From SKVR01 sp964453995 (GTDB lineage: Bacteria; Bacteroidota; Bacteroidia; Bacteroidales; UBA7960): a DNA stretch of 64,000 bases. The number at the start of each line of letters is the position of its first letter. Position 1 is the first letter of the stretch. Under the pieces are notes generated by a model that was not told the origin of the DNA, did not search any database, and worked only from the letters and a program-made list of their open reading frames with translations. The translations under genes and the position numbers were made by a program. The stretch spans positions 7,814 to 71,813 of the forward strand of contig CAYVQC010000016.1 in assembly GCA_964453995.1 (NCBI GenBank), written 5' to 3'. This document shows positions 35,090 through 44,235 of this stretch, piece by piece.

Positions 35090-35138
35090 AAAAAAGGGCT
35101 TGTTTTTATCTCTTGAATGAAATGAAAAACAAGCCCTT
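35090..35138 (-). terminator. Intrinsic terminator of the AbgT transporter gene
   Basis: A perfect 14-bp stem (minus strand AAGGGCTTGTTTTT pairing with its complement, 17-base loop) is followed by six Ts on the minus strand. It lies about 50 bases after the transporter stop codon. Confidence 0.88.
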
Positions 35139-35190
35139 AAAGGTAAGGTTTTTTTCTGATTAAACTTTAAAAAACATCGCCAAGATATTT

Positions 35191-36792
35191 TTAGGCAATA
35201 TTAACGAAAGGTATGGCCTGTAGACTTTGTGAAACCTCAGGCAATTCATAAAACAGAGGCGCTCCGGGCCCGATAGGAATTCCTGCAAGAATCCAGATTA
35301 TCAGCAGAATCAGCCAGGCAACCAGGAATATGATCGTATAGGGGATCATAGTGGCTATAATGGTTCCTATACCGGCATTTTTGTCGTATTTTTCCATAAA
35401 TGCCACTATCATAGCAAAATAAGACATCATGGGAGCAATAACATTGGTAACGCTGTCGCCCACCCTGTAAGCCAGCTGTGTAAATTCAGGAGAGTACCCC
35501 AATAGCATAAACATGGGAATAAATACTGGTGCCAGGATAGCCCACTTTGCGCTGGCACTGCCAATCACCAGGTTGATGAGAGATGCAATAAGTACCAGGG
35601 CAATCATAAGAGGGATACGGCCCATGCCGAGTGATCCGATAAGATTTGCACCTTTTATGGCAAAGATCAATCCCAGATTGGTCCAGTTGAAATAGGCCAC
35701 AAACTGGGCTGCAAAGAATACCAGAACGATATAAGTGCCTAGTGTTGACATAGACTTGCCCATGCCAAGGATAACATCGGTGCTGCTCTTCAGGGTACGT
35801 GCACCAATACCGTAAACAATACCAAGAATCCCGGCTACCAAAAAGATCAGAGCAACAATACCACTCATAAAGGGTGAGCGCAAAAGCCCTCCGGTATCGG
35901 GATCGCGCATAAATCCGCTTCCCGGTATGTTGGCCCAAATTCCCCTGTCGATGGGTACAACGCTTAAAGCAATCAGCAGCACGATAATGATAAAGGCAAC
36001 CAATGTAAATTTCAAACCTCTTTTTTCTGATTCATCCAGGTTTTTGATTTCTTCTGCTTCAGCATCTCCCTTATAATCGCCCAGCCTGGGTGCTACAATC
36101 TTTTCCGTTACCCATGTACCTATAGTGGCTATAAAAAAGGTAGATACAAACATGAAGTAATAGTTTGCTGCCGGATTTACAGTATATGAAGGTTCAACAA
36201 TACGTGCAGCTTCTTCTGACAAGCCTGCAAGGAGGGGATCTATGGTACCCAGTAGCAGATTGGCCGAGTATCCTCCAGATACTCCGGCAAATGCCGCTGC
36301 AATCCCAACGATGGGATTTCGGCCAATGGCCAGAAAGATCATTCCCCCCAGGGGAACCAAAACCACATAACCTACCTCACTGGCTGTATTGGACAATATT
36401 CCTGCAAATACGATAGCAAAGGTGAGTAAATTACGGGGAGCCGAGATCACCAAAAGGCGCAACCCCGTGGACATCAAACCACTTGACTCGGCAATTCCTA
36501 TCCCAAGCAAAGCCACAAGCACGGTGCCCAATGGGGCAAATGAAGTGAAGTTGGTTACCATGCCTTTCATGATCATATGCAATCCCTCACGGCTGAGAAG
36601 GTTCACGGCTTCGATGGTTTCCCCTGTTCCGGGATGCACGGCAGTAACATCAAACATTGATACCAGCCAGCTTAAAAAAATGATCCCCAAAGCAAAATAA
36701 GCAAACAATGCCCCGGGGTGTGGCAGCTTGTTTCCAACCCGCTCAATAACATTTAGCATTCCTGCTACAAATCCAGTTTTTTGATTTTCCAT
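35191..36792 (-). CDS. AbgT family transporter
   Basis: This 533-residue inner-membrane protein belongs to the AbgT family, whose characterised members import p-aminobenzoyl-glutamate or export sulfonamides using ion gradients. It begins with a short polar stretch and KLPHPGALFAYF, has about 11-13 membrane segments, and shows the family motifs GGYSANLLLGTIDPLLAG (about 175-192), SASAKWAILAPVFIPMFMLLGYSPEFTQLAYRVGDSVTN and the C-terminal long helices. The substrate cannot be fixed; AbgT homologues in Bacteroidota are also discussed as drug or folate-intermediate exporters. It is expressed from its own candidate promoter with a long leader. Confidence 0.88.
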   Translation of the reverse strand: MENQKTGFVAGMLNVIERVGNKLPHPGALFAYFALGIIFLSWLVSMFDVTAVHPGTGETIEAVNLLSREGLHMIMKGMVTNFTSFAPLGTVLVALLGIGIAESSGLMSTGLRLLVISAPRNLLTFAIVFAGILSNTASEVGYVVLVPLGGMIFLAIGRNPIVGIAAAFAGVSGGYSANLLLGTIDPLLAGLSEEAARIVEPSYTVNPAANYYFMFVSTFFIATIGTWVTEKIVAPRLGDYKGDAEAEEIKNLDESEKRGLKFTLVAFIIIVLLIALSVVPIDRGIWANIPGSGFMRDPDTGGLLRSPFMSGIVALIFLVAGILGIVYGIGARTLKSSTDVILGMGKSMSTLGTYIVLVFFAAQFVAYFNWTNLGLIFAIKGANLIGSLGMGRIPLMIALVLIASLINLVIGSASAKWAILAPVFIPMFMLLGYSPEFTQLAYRVGDSVTNVIAPMMSYFAMIVAFMEKYDKNAGIGTIIATMIPYTIIFLVAWLILLIIWILAGIPIGPGAPLFYELPEVSQSLQAIPFVNIA

Positions 36793-36933
36793 AGGTTATA
36801 TTTTGTTGGTATTTTATTGTTTAATCATGATCGTGCTAGTATTTGTTCTTTCATAAAAAAAAATCAGCAATAAATCTTTTTTTCAAGAATACCTTAACAA
36901 ATGGTTTCCTGCTAGTGTACAGGCAAATATGTT

Positions 36934-36962
36934 GAAAGATATATTTTTCTATGCCCCACAAA
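36934..36962 (-). promoter_or_regulatory. Candidate promoter of the AbgT transporter gene
   Basis: On the minus strand, TTTG (36962-36959), 17 bases, then TATCTTTC (36941-36934), one base off the -7 consensus. It would give a leader of about 135 bases. Confidence 0.35.
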
Positions 36963-36993
36963 AAAGGCCAAAAATAATGTTTTTTTTGCGGTT

Positions 36994-37965
36994 TCAGCCA
37001 TGGAATTTCTTTCCCTGCCATGAATCCTTCTTCCTTAGCTTTTCCTCAATCAAAAGGGTAACCTGGTCGCTTCTGAGCCCACGCCATGAAGGACGAAGGT
37101 TGTACAACGGAGGAACCTCACCGGCAAAACGTTCTATTGCAATGTCGGGCCTCAGGTTTTCGAGAAACTCAACCATAAAATCGGCGTATTCCCCGGGTTC
37201 AAAAAACCGGAACCGTTCAGGGTGATGTTGGTATTCAAGTGCCATTGGGGTATTTTTTACCATTTGCAGCTGATGGAATTTTACCGAATGAATGGGTAGG
37301 GAAGAAACGATATGGCTTTGATCAAGCATCATTTTGCGGCTTTCACCAGGCAAGCCCAGGATAAGATGGATGGTTGTTTGTAACCCTCTGGAAGCAGTTT
37401 GCTCAATGGCCTTTACCGAATCAGCAAAACTATGGCCCCGGTTGATCCGCAAGAGGGTTTGTTCATAACAAGACTCTACCCCATATTCTACATTGATGAA
37501 ATACTGCTTTGACAATTCCGCCAGGTAATCAAGGACTTCATCATTGACGCAGTCAGGTCTTGTACCTATAGATAATCCTGAAATGGCCGGATGTGCCAGT
37601 GCTTCTTCATACCGGGTTTTGAGAACCCCCATTGGCGCATATGTGTTGGAATAAGCCTGGAAATAGGCCACGAAAATACTGGCTTTTTTGTAGCGGTGTT
37701 TCAGAAAATCTATTCCTTTGTCAATCTGTTCGCTAATGGATTGCTCCTGGTGGCAATATGATGGACTGAATCCTTCATTATTGCAAAAAGTGCACCCACC
37801 GGTACCTACTCTGCCATCGCGATTGGGGCAGGTAAAGCCGGCATTTATGCTGACCTTTTGTATGCGACTGCCATATTTCTGTTTGTATTGATCTGCCAGT
37901 GAATGAAACGGCCTGGTGTTGCCCCATGGAAATTGCATATTGAGATTTTTGGCAAAAATAATCAT
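36994..37965 (-). CDS. TIGR01212/YhcC-type radical SAM protein
   Basis: This 323-residue protein is a radical SAM enzyme of the type called TIGR01212 (E. coli YhcC). The cluster-binding region SINAGFTCPNRDG followed by GGCTFCNNEGFSPSY supplies three Cys spaced as in this family rather than the simple CxxxCxxC. Later motifs include FVAYFQAYSNTYAP, GTRPDCV, VEYGVESCYEQTL and HLILGLPGE. The physiological substrate is unknown. An internal ATG at codon 10 (MQFPWGN) is a plausible alternative start. It is divergent from the Na+/solute symporter gene. Confidence 0.88.
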   Translation of the reverse strand: MIIFAKNLNMQFPWGNTRPFHSLADQYKQKYGSRIQKVSINAGFTCPNRDGRVGTGGCTFCNNEGFSPSYCHQEQSISEQIDKGIDFLKHRYKKASIFVAYFQAYSNTYAPMGVLKTRYEEALAHPAISGLSIGTRPDCVNDEVLDYLAELSKQYFINVEYGVESCYEQTLLRINRGHSFADSVKAIEQTASRGLQTTIHLILGLPGESRKMMLDQSHIVSSLPIHSVKFHQLQMVKNTPMALEYQHHPERFRFFEPGEYADFMVEFLENLRPDIAIERFAGEVPPLYNLRPSWRGLRSDQVTLLIEEKLRKKDSWQGKKFHG

Positions 37966-38044
37966 TTATTCTTCCCTGGCATTACAGGCATAGTTATGCA
38001 ATGGCTTTTGCAATGTATTGGTAAAGAATATATTAGCATGCTAT

Positions 38045-38075
38045 TTTGTCTCTCCCCTTAAAAATTGTATCTTTG
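38045..38075 (+). promoter_or_regulatory. -33/-7 promoter of the symporter-GNAT-racemase genes
   Basis: TTTG (38045-38048), exactly 19 bases, then TATCTTTG (38068-38075). This is a complete consensus match 27 bases before the symporter ATG. Confidence 0.85.
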
Positions 38076-38102
38076 CATCGCCAAAACAGAATAAAGCACT
38101 AA

Positions 38103-39542
38103 ATGCATCTATTAGATATAATAATCTTTACTTTGTACATGCTTGTTGTGGTAGGAATCGGATTCTGGTTCCTGTTAAAAAACAAAGGAGTGGATGATTA
38201 TTATGTGGGGGGAAGAAAAATCGGAAGCTGGCATATTGGTTTATCGGTTGTGGCAACCGATGTAGGTGGAGGATTTTCCATTGGCCTGGGGGGATTAGGC
38301 TTTATTATGGGGCTGTCGGGGTCATGGATGTTGTTTACAGGACTGGTGGGAGCATGGCTTAGTGCAGTAGTTCTCATTCCAAGGGTAAAAGCCATCGAGA
38401 AAGTCCGTAAGTTTTATACCTTTCCGCAATTGCTTGGCTATTTCTATAATCCCAGGGTTGCATTACTCGCAGGTATAATTTCAGGTATTGGCTACCTGGG
38501 CTTTACCAGCAGCCAGATCCTGGCAGGGGCTAAGTTGGCTTCTGCCACTTTCGTAGGGTTGAATATGCAAACTGCCCTGGTGGTGATGGGTGCGATTGTA
38601 ATTGTATACACTGCCATGGGCGGAATAAAAGCCGTAATATATACCGATACTATCCAGTGGATCATTTTGATGACCGGGATGATATTTATCGGGATTCCTG
38701 TTTCTTATTTCAGCATTGGAGGTATTACTGCGATCCGTGAAGTATTACCACCTGAATTTTTCAGTTTATCTAACATTACCTGGCAACAAATAGTATATTG
38801 GGTAGTAACTATCATTCCCATTTGGTTTGTGGGTATGACCCTGTACCAGCGTATTTATGCTTCGCGCAATAAGCAACAGGCGCAGAAAGCATGGATTATT
38901 GCAGGTTTTTTTGAATATCCGGTGATGGCCTTTATGGGTGTTACCCTGGGATTGTTTGCCAGGGTGGCATTTGAGCAGGGCATGTTCACGGATCTTGGGG
39001 TTGATCCTTCTCAAATGCTTGATGAAGAAAAAGGATTACCCATGTTGCTAAGAACAGTTTTGCCTGTAGGCCTCATGGGCCTAATGATGGCATCATACTT
39101 TTCGGCCATTATGTCAACAGCCGATAGTTGCCTGATGGCTTCTTCTGGCAATTTTCTCACCGATATTTTCGGGCGTTGGTTTAAAGAACCCATAAGTAAC
39201 AGGCGTTTTTTGCTCATCTCCCAGGCCTTTACCGTGGTTTTGGGAGTGATAGCTCTTTTGCTCGCCTCGGCCATGCCCAATGTGCTTGAGCTTATGCTTT
39301 ACTCGTATGCCTTTATGGTATCCGGCCTTTTTGTGCCGGTTATGGGTGGAATTTTATTGAAAAGAGCAAGTTCCCAGGCTGCGTTTTGGGCTATGCTGCT
39401 GGGTGGCGGAATTACCATCAGCCTGATTGTTCTGCAAATGGAGCTGCCTTTTGGCCTGGATGCCAATATTTTCGGAATATCGGCTTCGCTTATTACATTT
39501 GTTTTGTTTAACAAAATTTACTCCCGGCCCATCCAGGCGTAA
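38103..39542 (+). CDS. Sodium/solute symporter family transporter
   Basis: This 479-residue protein has about 13 membrane segments and the signatures of the sodium:solute symporter (SSS) family. These are DDYYVGGRKIGSWHIGLSVVATDVGGG near the N-terminus, YTAMGGIKAVIYTDTIQ around 180 (family pattern GGxxAVxxTDxxQ), and the Na2-site-like region MASYFSAIMSTADSCLMASSGNF around 335-357. It imports an organic solute with Na+; the substrate is not predictable. It is the first gene of a set followed by a GNAT acetyltransferase and a PLP racemase-like enzyme, which suggests an amino acid or derivative. Confidence 0.92.
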   Translation: MHLLDIIIFTLYMLVVVGIGFWFLLKNKGVDDYYVGGRKIGSWHIGLSVVATDVGGGFSIGLGGLGFIMGLSGSWMLFTGLVGAWLSAVVLIPRVKAIEKVRKFYTFPQLLGYFYNPRVALLAGIISGIGYLGFTSSQILAGAKLASATFVGLNMQTALVVMGAIVIVYTAMGGIKAVIYTDTIQWIILMTGMIFIGIPVSYFSIGGITAIREVLPPEFFSLSNITWQQIVYWVVTIIPIWFVGMTLYQRIYASRNKQQAQKAWIIAGFFEYPVMAFMGVTLGLFARVAFEQGMFTDLGVDPSQMLDEEKGLPMLLRTVLPVGLMGLMMASYFSAIMSTADSCLMASSGNFLTDIFGRWFKEPISNRRFLLISQAFTVVLGVIALLLASAMPNVLELMLYSYAFMVSGLFVPVMGGILLKRASSQAAFWAMLLGGGITISLIVLQMELPFGLDANIFGISASLITFVLFNKIYSRPIQA

Positions 39543-39608
39543 TCCATTCTGCAAAATCAAAAAAAAATAAACCGATTAAATTATTAACTCATTTACAAAA
39601 AAACTATT

Positions 39609-40046
39609 ATGAATTACTCGTATTACACTCCGAAAGACAACGTTAGTGAAGAAAGGAAAAAGGAGATTGCTGATTTTCTCTATACCCACCTCGATCAGTT
39701 TGGCGATGAGCACGATGCCATTATGCGTTGTATCAATTTTGCACTTGATGAGGAAACAAAATTTGGTGGATTTATTGTCGTTTCAGAAGAAAACGACCAG
39801 ATTACAGGTGCTGTAATTATCAATAAAACGGGTATGGCAGGCTATATTCCTGAAAATATCCTGGTTTATATTGCAGTACATAAAGACTATCGTGGCAAAG
39901 GCCTTGGGAAAGATTTGATGCTAAAGGCTTTTGATAAAGCAGAAGGAAGCATCAAGTTGCATGTAGAACCTGATAATCCTGCCAGGTATCTGTATGAAAA
40001 GCTGGGCTTTACCAATAAATATCTTGAAATGCGATTAAACCGTTAA
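39609..40046 (+). CDS. GNAT family N-acetyltransferase
   Basis: This 145-residue protein is a GNAT-fold acetyltransferase that would transfer an acetyl group from acetyl-CoA to an amine. The acetyl-CoA-binding motif A is clear: ILVYIAVHKDYRGKGLGKDLM (Q/RxxGxG/A as YRGKGLG), followed by the C-terminal LYEKLGFTNKYLEMRL. The acceptor is unknown. It ends 11 bases before the racemase-like gene and was probably co-transcribed with it, so an amino acid acceptor is a reasonable guess. Confidence 0.88.
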   Translation: MNYSYYTPKDNVSEERKKEIADFLYTHLDQFGDEHDAIMRCINFALDEETKFGGFIVVSEENDQITGAVIINKTGMAGYIPENILVYIAVHKDYRGKGLGKDLMLKAFDKAEGSIKLHVEPDNPARYLYEKLGFTNKYLEMRLNR

Positions 40047-40057
40047 TTTCAGAAAAA

Positions 40058-41131
40058 ATGGCAGAAATAACCATTAGCAGCAAAAAGCTAAGGCATAATT
40101 TTGAATTCCTCCGAAAGTTTTTTGCACAAAACAATATCGAGTGGGGAATTGTAAGTAAACTGCTTTGCGGCAACGAGATTTTTTTAAAAGAGATTATTAA
40201 TATGGGTGCACAGGAACTGATGGACTCGCGCATAAGTAATCTTAAGAAAATCAAAAAGATAAACCCGGCCACCAATACAGTTTATATTAAGCCCCCTCCC
40301 CGCAAAAGTCTGCAATCCGTCATACGATATGCCGATGTAAGTTTCAACTCTGACCTGGAAACCCTACGACTTATTTCCAAAGAGGCAGGAAGGCAAGGCA
40401 AGGTGCACCGGGTAATAATTATGATCGAAATGGGTGATCTGCGTGAAGGTGTGCTGGGCGAAAACCTGGTGGGCTTTTACGAGAAAGTTTTTGAGTTGCC
40501 CAACATTGAGGTTATCGGGTTTGGCAGTAATTTCAACTGCTTGTATGGTGTAATGCCTTCTCATGATAAAATGGTACAGCTAAGCCTCTATAAGCAAATC
40601 ATTGAGCTCAAGTTTAACCGTAAGATTAAATGGATATCAGGAGGCTCTTCAGTAGCTATCCCTATGATCCAGAAGAAGCAGCTACCCAAAGGAATCAATC
40701 ATTTCAGGGTAGGGGAAACCCTCTTCTTTGGCAATAACCTGGTAACAGGAAAAACCATCAAAGGCATGAAAGATGATGTGATTACCTTGTATGCCGAGAT
40801 CATAGAGCTACTTGAAAAACCTATTGTTCCTGAAGGTGAACTGGCAGAGAATCCTTCGGGCGACATGTTTGAGATCAATCCTGAAGATTATGGTAAAACC
40901 TCATGGCGTGCATTGATCGATATCGGATTGCTCGATATCTCTCCTGACTTTCTTATCCCTACCGATAAAAGCCTTGAAATTGCAGGAGCCAGCTCGGATA
41001 TTGTTGTGCTGGACCTTGGCAAAAACCCAAAAAATTACAGAGTAGGCGATTATGTGAAGTTTAGGCTTAAATACATGGGTGCTTTGGGGCTGTTCAATTC
41101 AGAATACATAACCAAAAGGCTTGTAGACTGA
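40058..41131 (+). CDS. Alanine/ornithine racemase family PLP enzyme
   Basis: This 357-residue protein belongs to the fold-III PLP family that includes alanine racemase and the ornithine racemase Orr. The N-terminal barrel begins ITISSKKLRHNFEFL and contains the likely PLP-lysine in VSKLLCGN (about residue 33), then IEMGDLREGV and GSNFNCLYGV. Downstream segments are ISGGSSVAIPMI and FRVGETLFFGN. The sequence is closer in style to Orr-type enzymes than to cell-wall Alr. Its substrate is inferred only as a basic or small amino acid. It ends at a bidirectional terminator. Confidence 0.82.
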   Translation: MAEITISSKKLRHNFEFLRKFFAQNNIEWGIVSKLLCGNEIFLKEIINMGAQELMDSRISNLKKIKKINPATNTVYIKPPPRKSLQSVIRYADVSFNSDLETLRLISKEAGRQGKVHRVIIMIEMGDLREGVLGENLVGFYEKVFELPNIEVIGFGSNFNCLYGVMPSHDKMVQLSLYKQIIELKFNRKIKWISGGSSVAIPMIQKKQLPKGINHFRVGETLFFGNNLVTGKTIKGMKDDVITLYAEIIELLEKPIVPEGELAENPSGDMFEINPEDYGKTSWRALIDIGLLDISPDFLIPTDKSLEIAGASSDIVVLDLGKNPKNYRVGDYVKFRLKYMGALGLFNSEYITKRLVD

Positions 41132-41216
41132 TTGGAGGCCAGACAACGGATTCTTTTCAAATCTGATGTCAGACAAATCCGGTGCGTTGACCCAATGGTT
41201 CCGCGGCAAGTCCAAG

Positions 41217-41272
41217 AAAAAACCGCAGATGATATGAAGTATCTTCATTACAATCTGCGGTTCTTTGTTTTA
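41217..41272. terminator. Bidirectional terminator between the racemase-like and DUF4293 genes
   Basis: AACCGCAGAT (41221-41230) pairs with ATCTGCGGTT (41253-41262), and an inner ATGAAG/CTTCAT hairpin extends the stem. The minus strand continues with TTTTTTC and the plus strand with CTTTGTTTTA, so both convergent genes can stop here. Confidence 0.82.
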
Positions 41273-41300
41273 TAGTGAACCTGCCCTTACAGAAGGGAGT

Positions 41301-41768
41301 TTACCTCAGGCGGTCAGCAGATCTTACAAGGTTTTCATCGCGGCGTATTGCCCTGTTGGCCAGCAACAGCAGCAACATTGACAAAAGAGGTAATACTACC
41401 GCCACACCGTATGAAAACTCACCCCTGAGGTTTTCCTTCAAAGCATCCAGGTAAAAAAATGTGCTTACAACAAGGATCAAATGAATAAAAATATTAATCT
41501 TGCCCAGCTTGATCTGCAAAAGCCTTTTTTTGTAAATATATATTGTGTAAGAGCTTAAGATCATAATCACGAAGGGAAGAATTATTGATACTATTCCCAG
41601 GAAGTGATTAAATTCGATCTTTTCACCACTTTCCGCCGAGATAATATTCCATATTCTTACTTCATAGATCATTGTACCGGTATCAATGGTTCCCTTGGGG
41701 AAAATTAAAAATAAAAACGTGAACAAAAATACGAGGGAGAGATAGATTGTCTGGATTCTTTGGATCAT
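41301..41768 (-). CDS. DUF4293 family membrane protein
   Basis: This 155-residue protein matches the Bacteroidota DUF4293 family: an N-terminal MIQRIQTIYL, four membrane segments (about 7-24, 54-75, 86-107 and 117-140) and a basic C-terminal tail (NRAIRRDENLVRSADRLR). Its function is unknown. It is divergent from rho, an arrangement seen repeatedly in the phylum. Confidence 0.85.
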   Translation of the reverse strand: MIQRIQTIYLSLVFLFTFLFLIFPKGTIDTGTMIYEVRIWNIISAESGEKIEFNHFLGIVSIILPFVIMILSSYTIYIYKKRLLQIKLGKINIFIHLILVVSTFFYLDALKENLRGEFSYGVAVVLPLLSMLLLLLANRAIRRDENLVRSADRLR

Positions 41769-41808
41769 GGTAAGAAAGTTAAACGGTGCGTAATTTTATT
41801 TATTGGTG

Positions 41809-41816
41809 CAAAATTA
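41809..41816 (-). promoter_or_regulatory. -7 promoter element upstream of the DUF4293 gene
   Basis: Read on the minus strand this is TAATTTTG, a full -7 match about 40 bases before the ATG. A TTTG is present but only 14 bases away, so the -33 box is doubtful. Confidence 0.4.
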
Positions 41817-41906
41817 GAACTTTTAAAAGACAAAAGGACTCTGTTTGATCACCATTGCCAAAAATTCCCAAAAGTTGAAAATATTCTCAGCCATACAAAT
41901 ATATTT

Positions 41907-41936
41907 TTTGCGTTTCACTTTAAATACTTATATTTG
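41907..41936 (+). promoter_or_regulatory. -33/-7 promoter of rho
   Basis: TTTG (41907-41910), 18 bases, then TATATTTG (41929-41936). Transcription would start near 41943 and leave a leader of about 195 bases before rho, with no open frame in it that looks coding. Confidence 0.7.
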
Positions 41937-42138
41937 CAGCGTTATTCCTCATTGTTTTTTTCTTTGATTTTTCAACAACTATTTACCAACAACCATCAGT
42001 TCTCCTGAAAATTTCAGAATCGCATCCTGCGGTTTCAGGGAAAATTTTTAAAATTGATGAATAAACAATGATTCCAATCACCCCATAACAATTGTTCTGT
42101 TATTAACATCCAAAATTTTAATTTTAACCACATAGTTC

Positions 42139-44181
42139 ATGTACGAAATTGAAGAACTCAGGAGTAAGCTTCTTACCGAGTTAAAAGACATTGCCAGAGG
42201 ATTTGGTGTAAGGAAGGTTGACTCTTTCAAGAAAGAGGAGATCATTTATAAGATCCTTGATGCACAGGCTATGAATCCCCCGGCAGAGGTATTGAAAAGC
42301 GAAAAGAAAGCAGGGCGTCCACGCAAGAGAAAGGCTATCAAATCATCCGGCGACAATAAAAAGCCTCTTGCTTCCAGTTCTGGCAACGAGCAATCTCAAT
42401 CCAAACCATCGGAAGATAAGGCTTTGAAGGAAAATAAAATAGAGGCCAAAAATCCACAAAAAGCTCCTGACAGATGGAAAAACGTTTCTGAGAGTCAAAA
42501 TGAAAAAGCAGATTCAAAAACTTCTGCAGATGAGGATATCTTTAAAAGAGCCGATTTAATTTTCAGCCATCCTGCCATCAAGTCAGATGACTCCTTTTTC
42601 TCCCGCAACAAACGGGAAGAGAACCAGTCAGGTGAGCAGTCCAGGTCAGCCTCTGACACTGGGGGTAATACTTTCGAGAAATATTTCAAGCCTTCCGTGA
42701 GCGATCAAAAGCAACCCCAGCCAACAGAAGAGAAAAAACCTGAGCAGAAATCACAACCCGCTTCACCTAAAAAAGACACCCCGGAACATGAACACCGGGC
42801 ATCGCAGGGTCGTGAACAACAGAAGCAACAACAGCAACCCCAGCAGCAGCCCCAGCAGCAACAGCAGCAACAGCAGCAGCCCCAGCAACAAGCCCAGCAG
42901 CAACAACAGCAGCCCCAGCAACAAGCCCACCAGCAACAACAGCAGCAGCAACAGCAAAACAAAGGGCAACAGCATCGAAAAGACAATCAGCAGAATACAC
43001 GGCAGGACGGTAACCAGAATGTTCGCCAGGCAGAGAAAAAAGAAAAAGAACCTGTGTATGAATTTGATGGAATCATTACTTCCGAAGGGGTTCTTGAGAT
43101 CATGTCTGACGGTTATGGCTTTCTAAGGTCTTCAGATTATAACTACCTTAACTCTCCTGATGATATTTACGTTTCCCAGAGCCAGATAAAACTCTTCGGG
43201 CTTAAGACGGGCGACACTGTATCAGGGGGAATCAGGCCTCCTAAAGAAAATGAGAAGTATTTCCCGTTGATCAAAGTAGAAAAAATCAATGGACGTGAAC
43301 CGGCAGAAGTGCGCGATCGTGTTCCATTCGATTTTCTTACACCGTTGTTTCCCCAGGAGAAATTTTCTCTTACGGGGCATTCCCAATCCAATGTATCAAC
43401 ACGGGTGATCGATATGTTTGCCCCTATTGGAAAAGGGCAACGTGGGCTTATTGTAGCACAACCCAAAACCGGTAAAACTATTCTTCTGCAAGATATTGCC
43501 AACGCCATTGCCGCCAATCATCCCGAAGTTTTCCTCATTGTTTTGCTTATTGATGAAAGGCCGGAAGAGGTTACCGAAATGGCAAGAAATGTTAAAGCAG
43601 AGGTGATTTCGTCCACTTTTGATGAACCTGCTGAAAGGCACGTAAAGGTAGCCGGTATCGTGCTGGAGAAAGCAAAGAGAATGGTAGAGTGTGGTCATGA
43701 TGTTGTGATTTTGCTCGATTCTATAACACGTCTGGCAAGAGCCTTCAATACCGTGGCCCCGGCTTCGGGAAAGGTGCTCTCCGGCGGGGTAGATGCCAAT
43801 GCACTGCATAAACCCAAGCGATTTTTTGGTGCAGCAAGAAACATTGAAAATGGTGGTTCTCTTTCTATTATTGCTACTGCCTTGATTGATACCGGATCAA
43901 AAATGGATGAAGTGATTTTTGAGGAATTTAAAGGTACAGGTAATATGGAATTGCAGCTCGACAGGCGTCTTTCCAACAAGAGAATATTCCCATCCATTGA
44001 TATTATTGCTTCAGGCACCCGCCGTGAAGATTTACTTATGGATAAAGATCTTATGAATAGGGTATGGGTATTGCGCAAGTTTATTGCCGATATGACACCC
44101 ATTGAAGCCATGGAGTTTTTGATGGACAAAATGAGATTTACAAAATCAAATGAAGAGTTCCTTTTATCGATGAGTGGCTAA
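42139..44181 (+). CDS. rho: Transcription termination factor Rho with a long disordered insertion
   Basis: Rho is the hexameric RNA helicase that ends transcription of untranslated RNA. The 680-residue protein has an N-terminal helical Rho-N domain (about 1-45), then about 260 residues of polar low-complexity sequence that include a nearly pure Gln/Pro block (about 225-278). The OB-fold RNA-binding domain follows (about 306-385, LEIMSDGYGFLRS), then the RecA-like ATPase with Walker A QPKTGKTI (441-448), Walker B VVILLDSITR and the Q-loop region GGSLSIIATALIDTGS. The C-terminal half is fully conserved, so termination activity is expected. E. coli Rho is 419 residues; the difference is essentially the insertion. 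Confidence 0.97.
   Translation: MYEIEELRSKLLTELKDIARGFGVRKVDSFKKEEIIYKILDAQAMNPPAEVLKSEKKAGRPRKRKAIKSSGDNKKPLASSSGNEQSQSKPSEDKALKENKIEAKNPQKAPDRWKNVSESQNEKADSKTSADEDIFKRADLIFSHPAIKSDDSFFSRNKREENQSGEQSRSASDTGGNTFEKYFKPSVSDQKQPQPTEEKKPEQKSQPASPKKDTPEHEHRASQGREQQKQQQQPQQQPQQQQQQQQQPQQQAQQQQQQPQQQAHQQQQQQQQQNKGQQHRKDNQQNTRQDGNQNVRQAEKKEKEPVYEFDGIITSEGVLEIMSDGYGFLRSSDYNYLNSPDDIYVSQSQIKLFGLKTGDTVSGGIRPPKENEKYFPLIKVEKINGREPAEVRDRVPFDFLTPLFPQEKFSLTGHSQSNVSTRVIDMFAPIGKGQRGLIVAQPKTGKTILLQDIANAIAANHPEVFLIVLLIDERPEEVTEMARNVKAEVISSTFDEPAERHVKVAGIVLEKAKRMVECGHDVVILLDSITRLARAFNTVAPASGKVLSGGVDANALHKPKRFFGAARNIENGGSLSIIATALIDTGSKMDEVIFEEFKGTGNMELQLDRRLSNKRIFPSIDIIASGTRREDLLMDKDLMNRVWVLRKFIADMTPIEAMEFLMDKMRFTKSNEEFLLSMSG
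42811..42972 (+). repeat. CAG/CAA tract encoding the Gln-rich part of Rho
   Basis: In-frame runs of CAA and CAG mixed with CCC codons encode more than 35 Gln in about 54 residues. The units CAGCAGCCCCAG and CAACAAGCCCA recur. Mixed use of both Gln codons suggests the tract is selected at protein level and moderately protected against slippage. Confidence 0.85.
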
Positions 44182-44235
44182 AGGATACAGGTTCAGAAAA
44201 CGAAAATCCTGAAGCATTCAGGAACTCAGAATTGC

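Noticed and set aside
41760..42008. 82-codon plus-strand frame upstream of rho.
   Set aside because: It covers the DUF4293 and rho promoters and is rich in Phe from AT-rich DNA; no coding features.
42705..43000. Cys/Leu/Ala-rich frames antisense to the Gln tract of rho.
   Set aside because: They arise from the CAG/CAA repeat being open in several frames on both strands.
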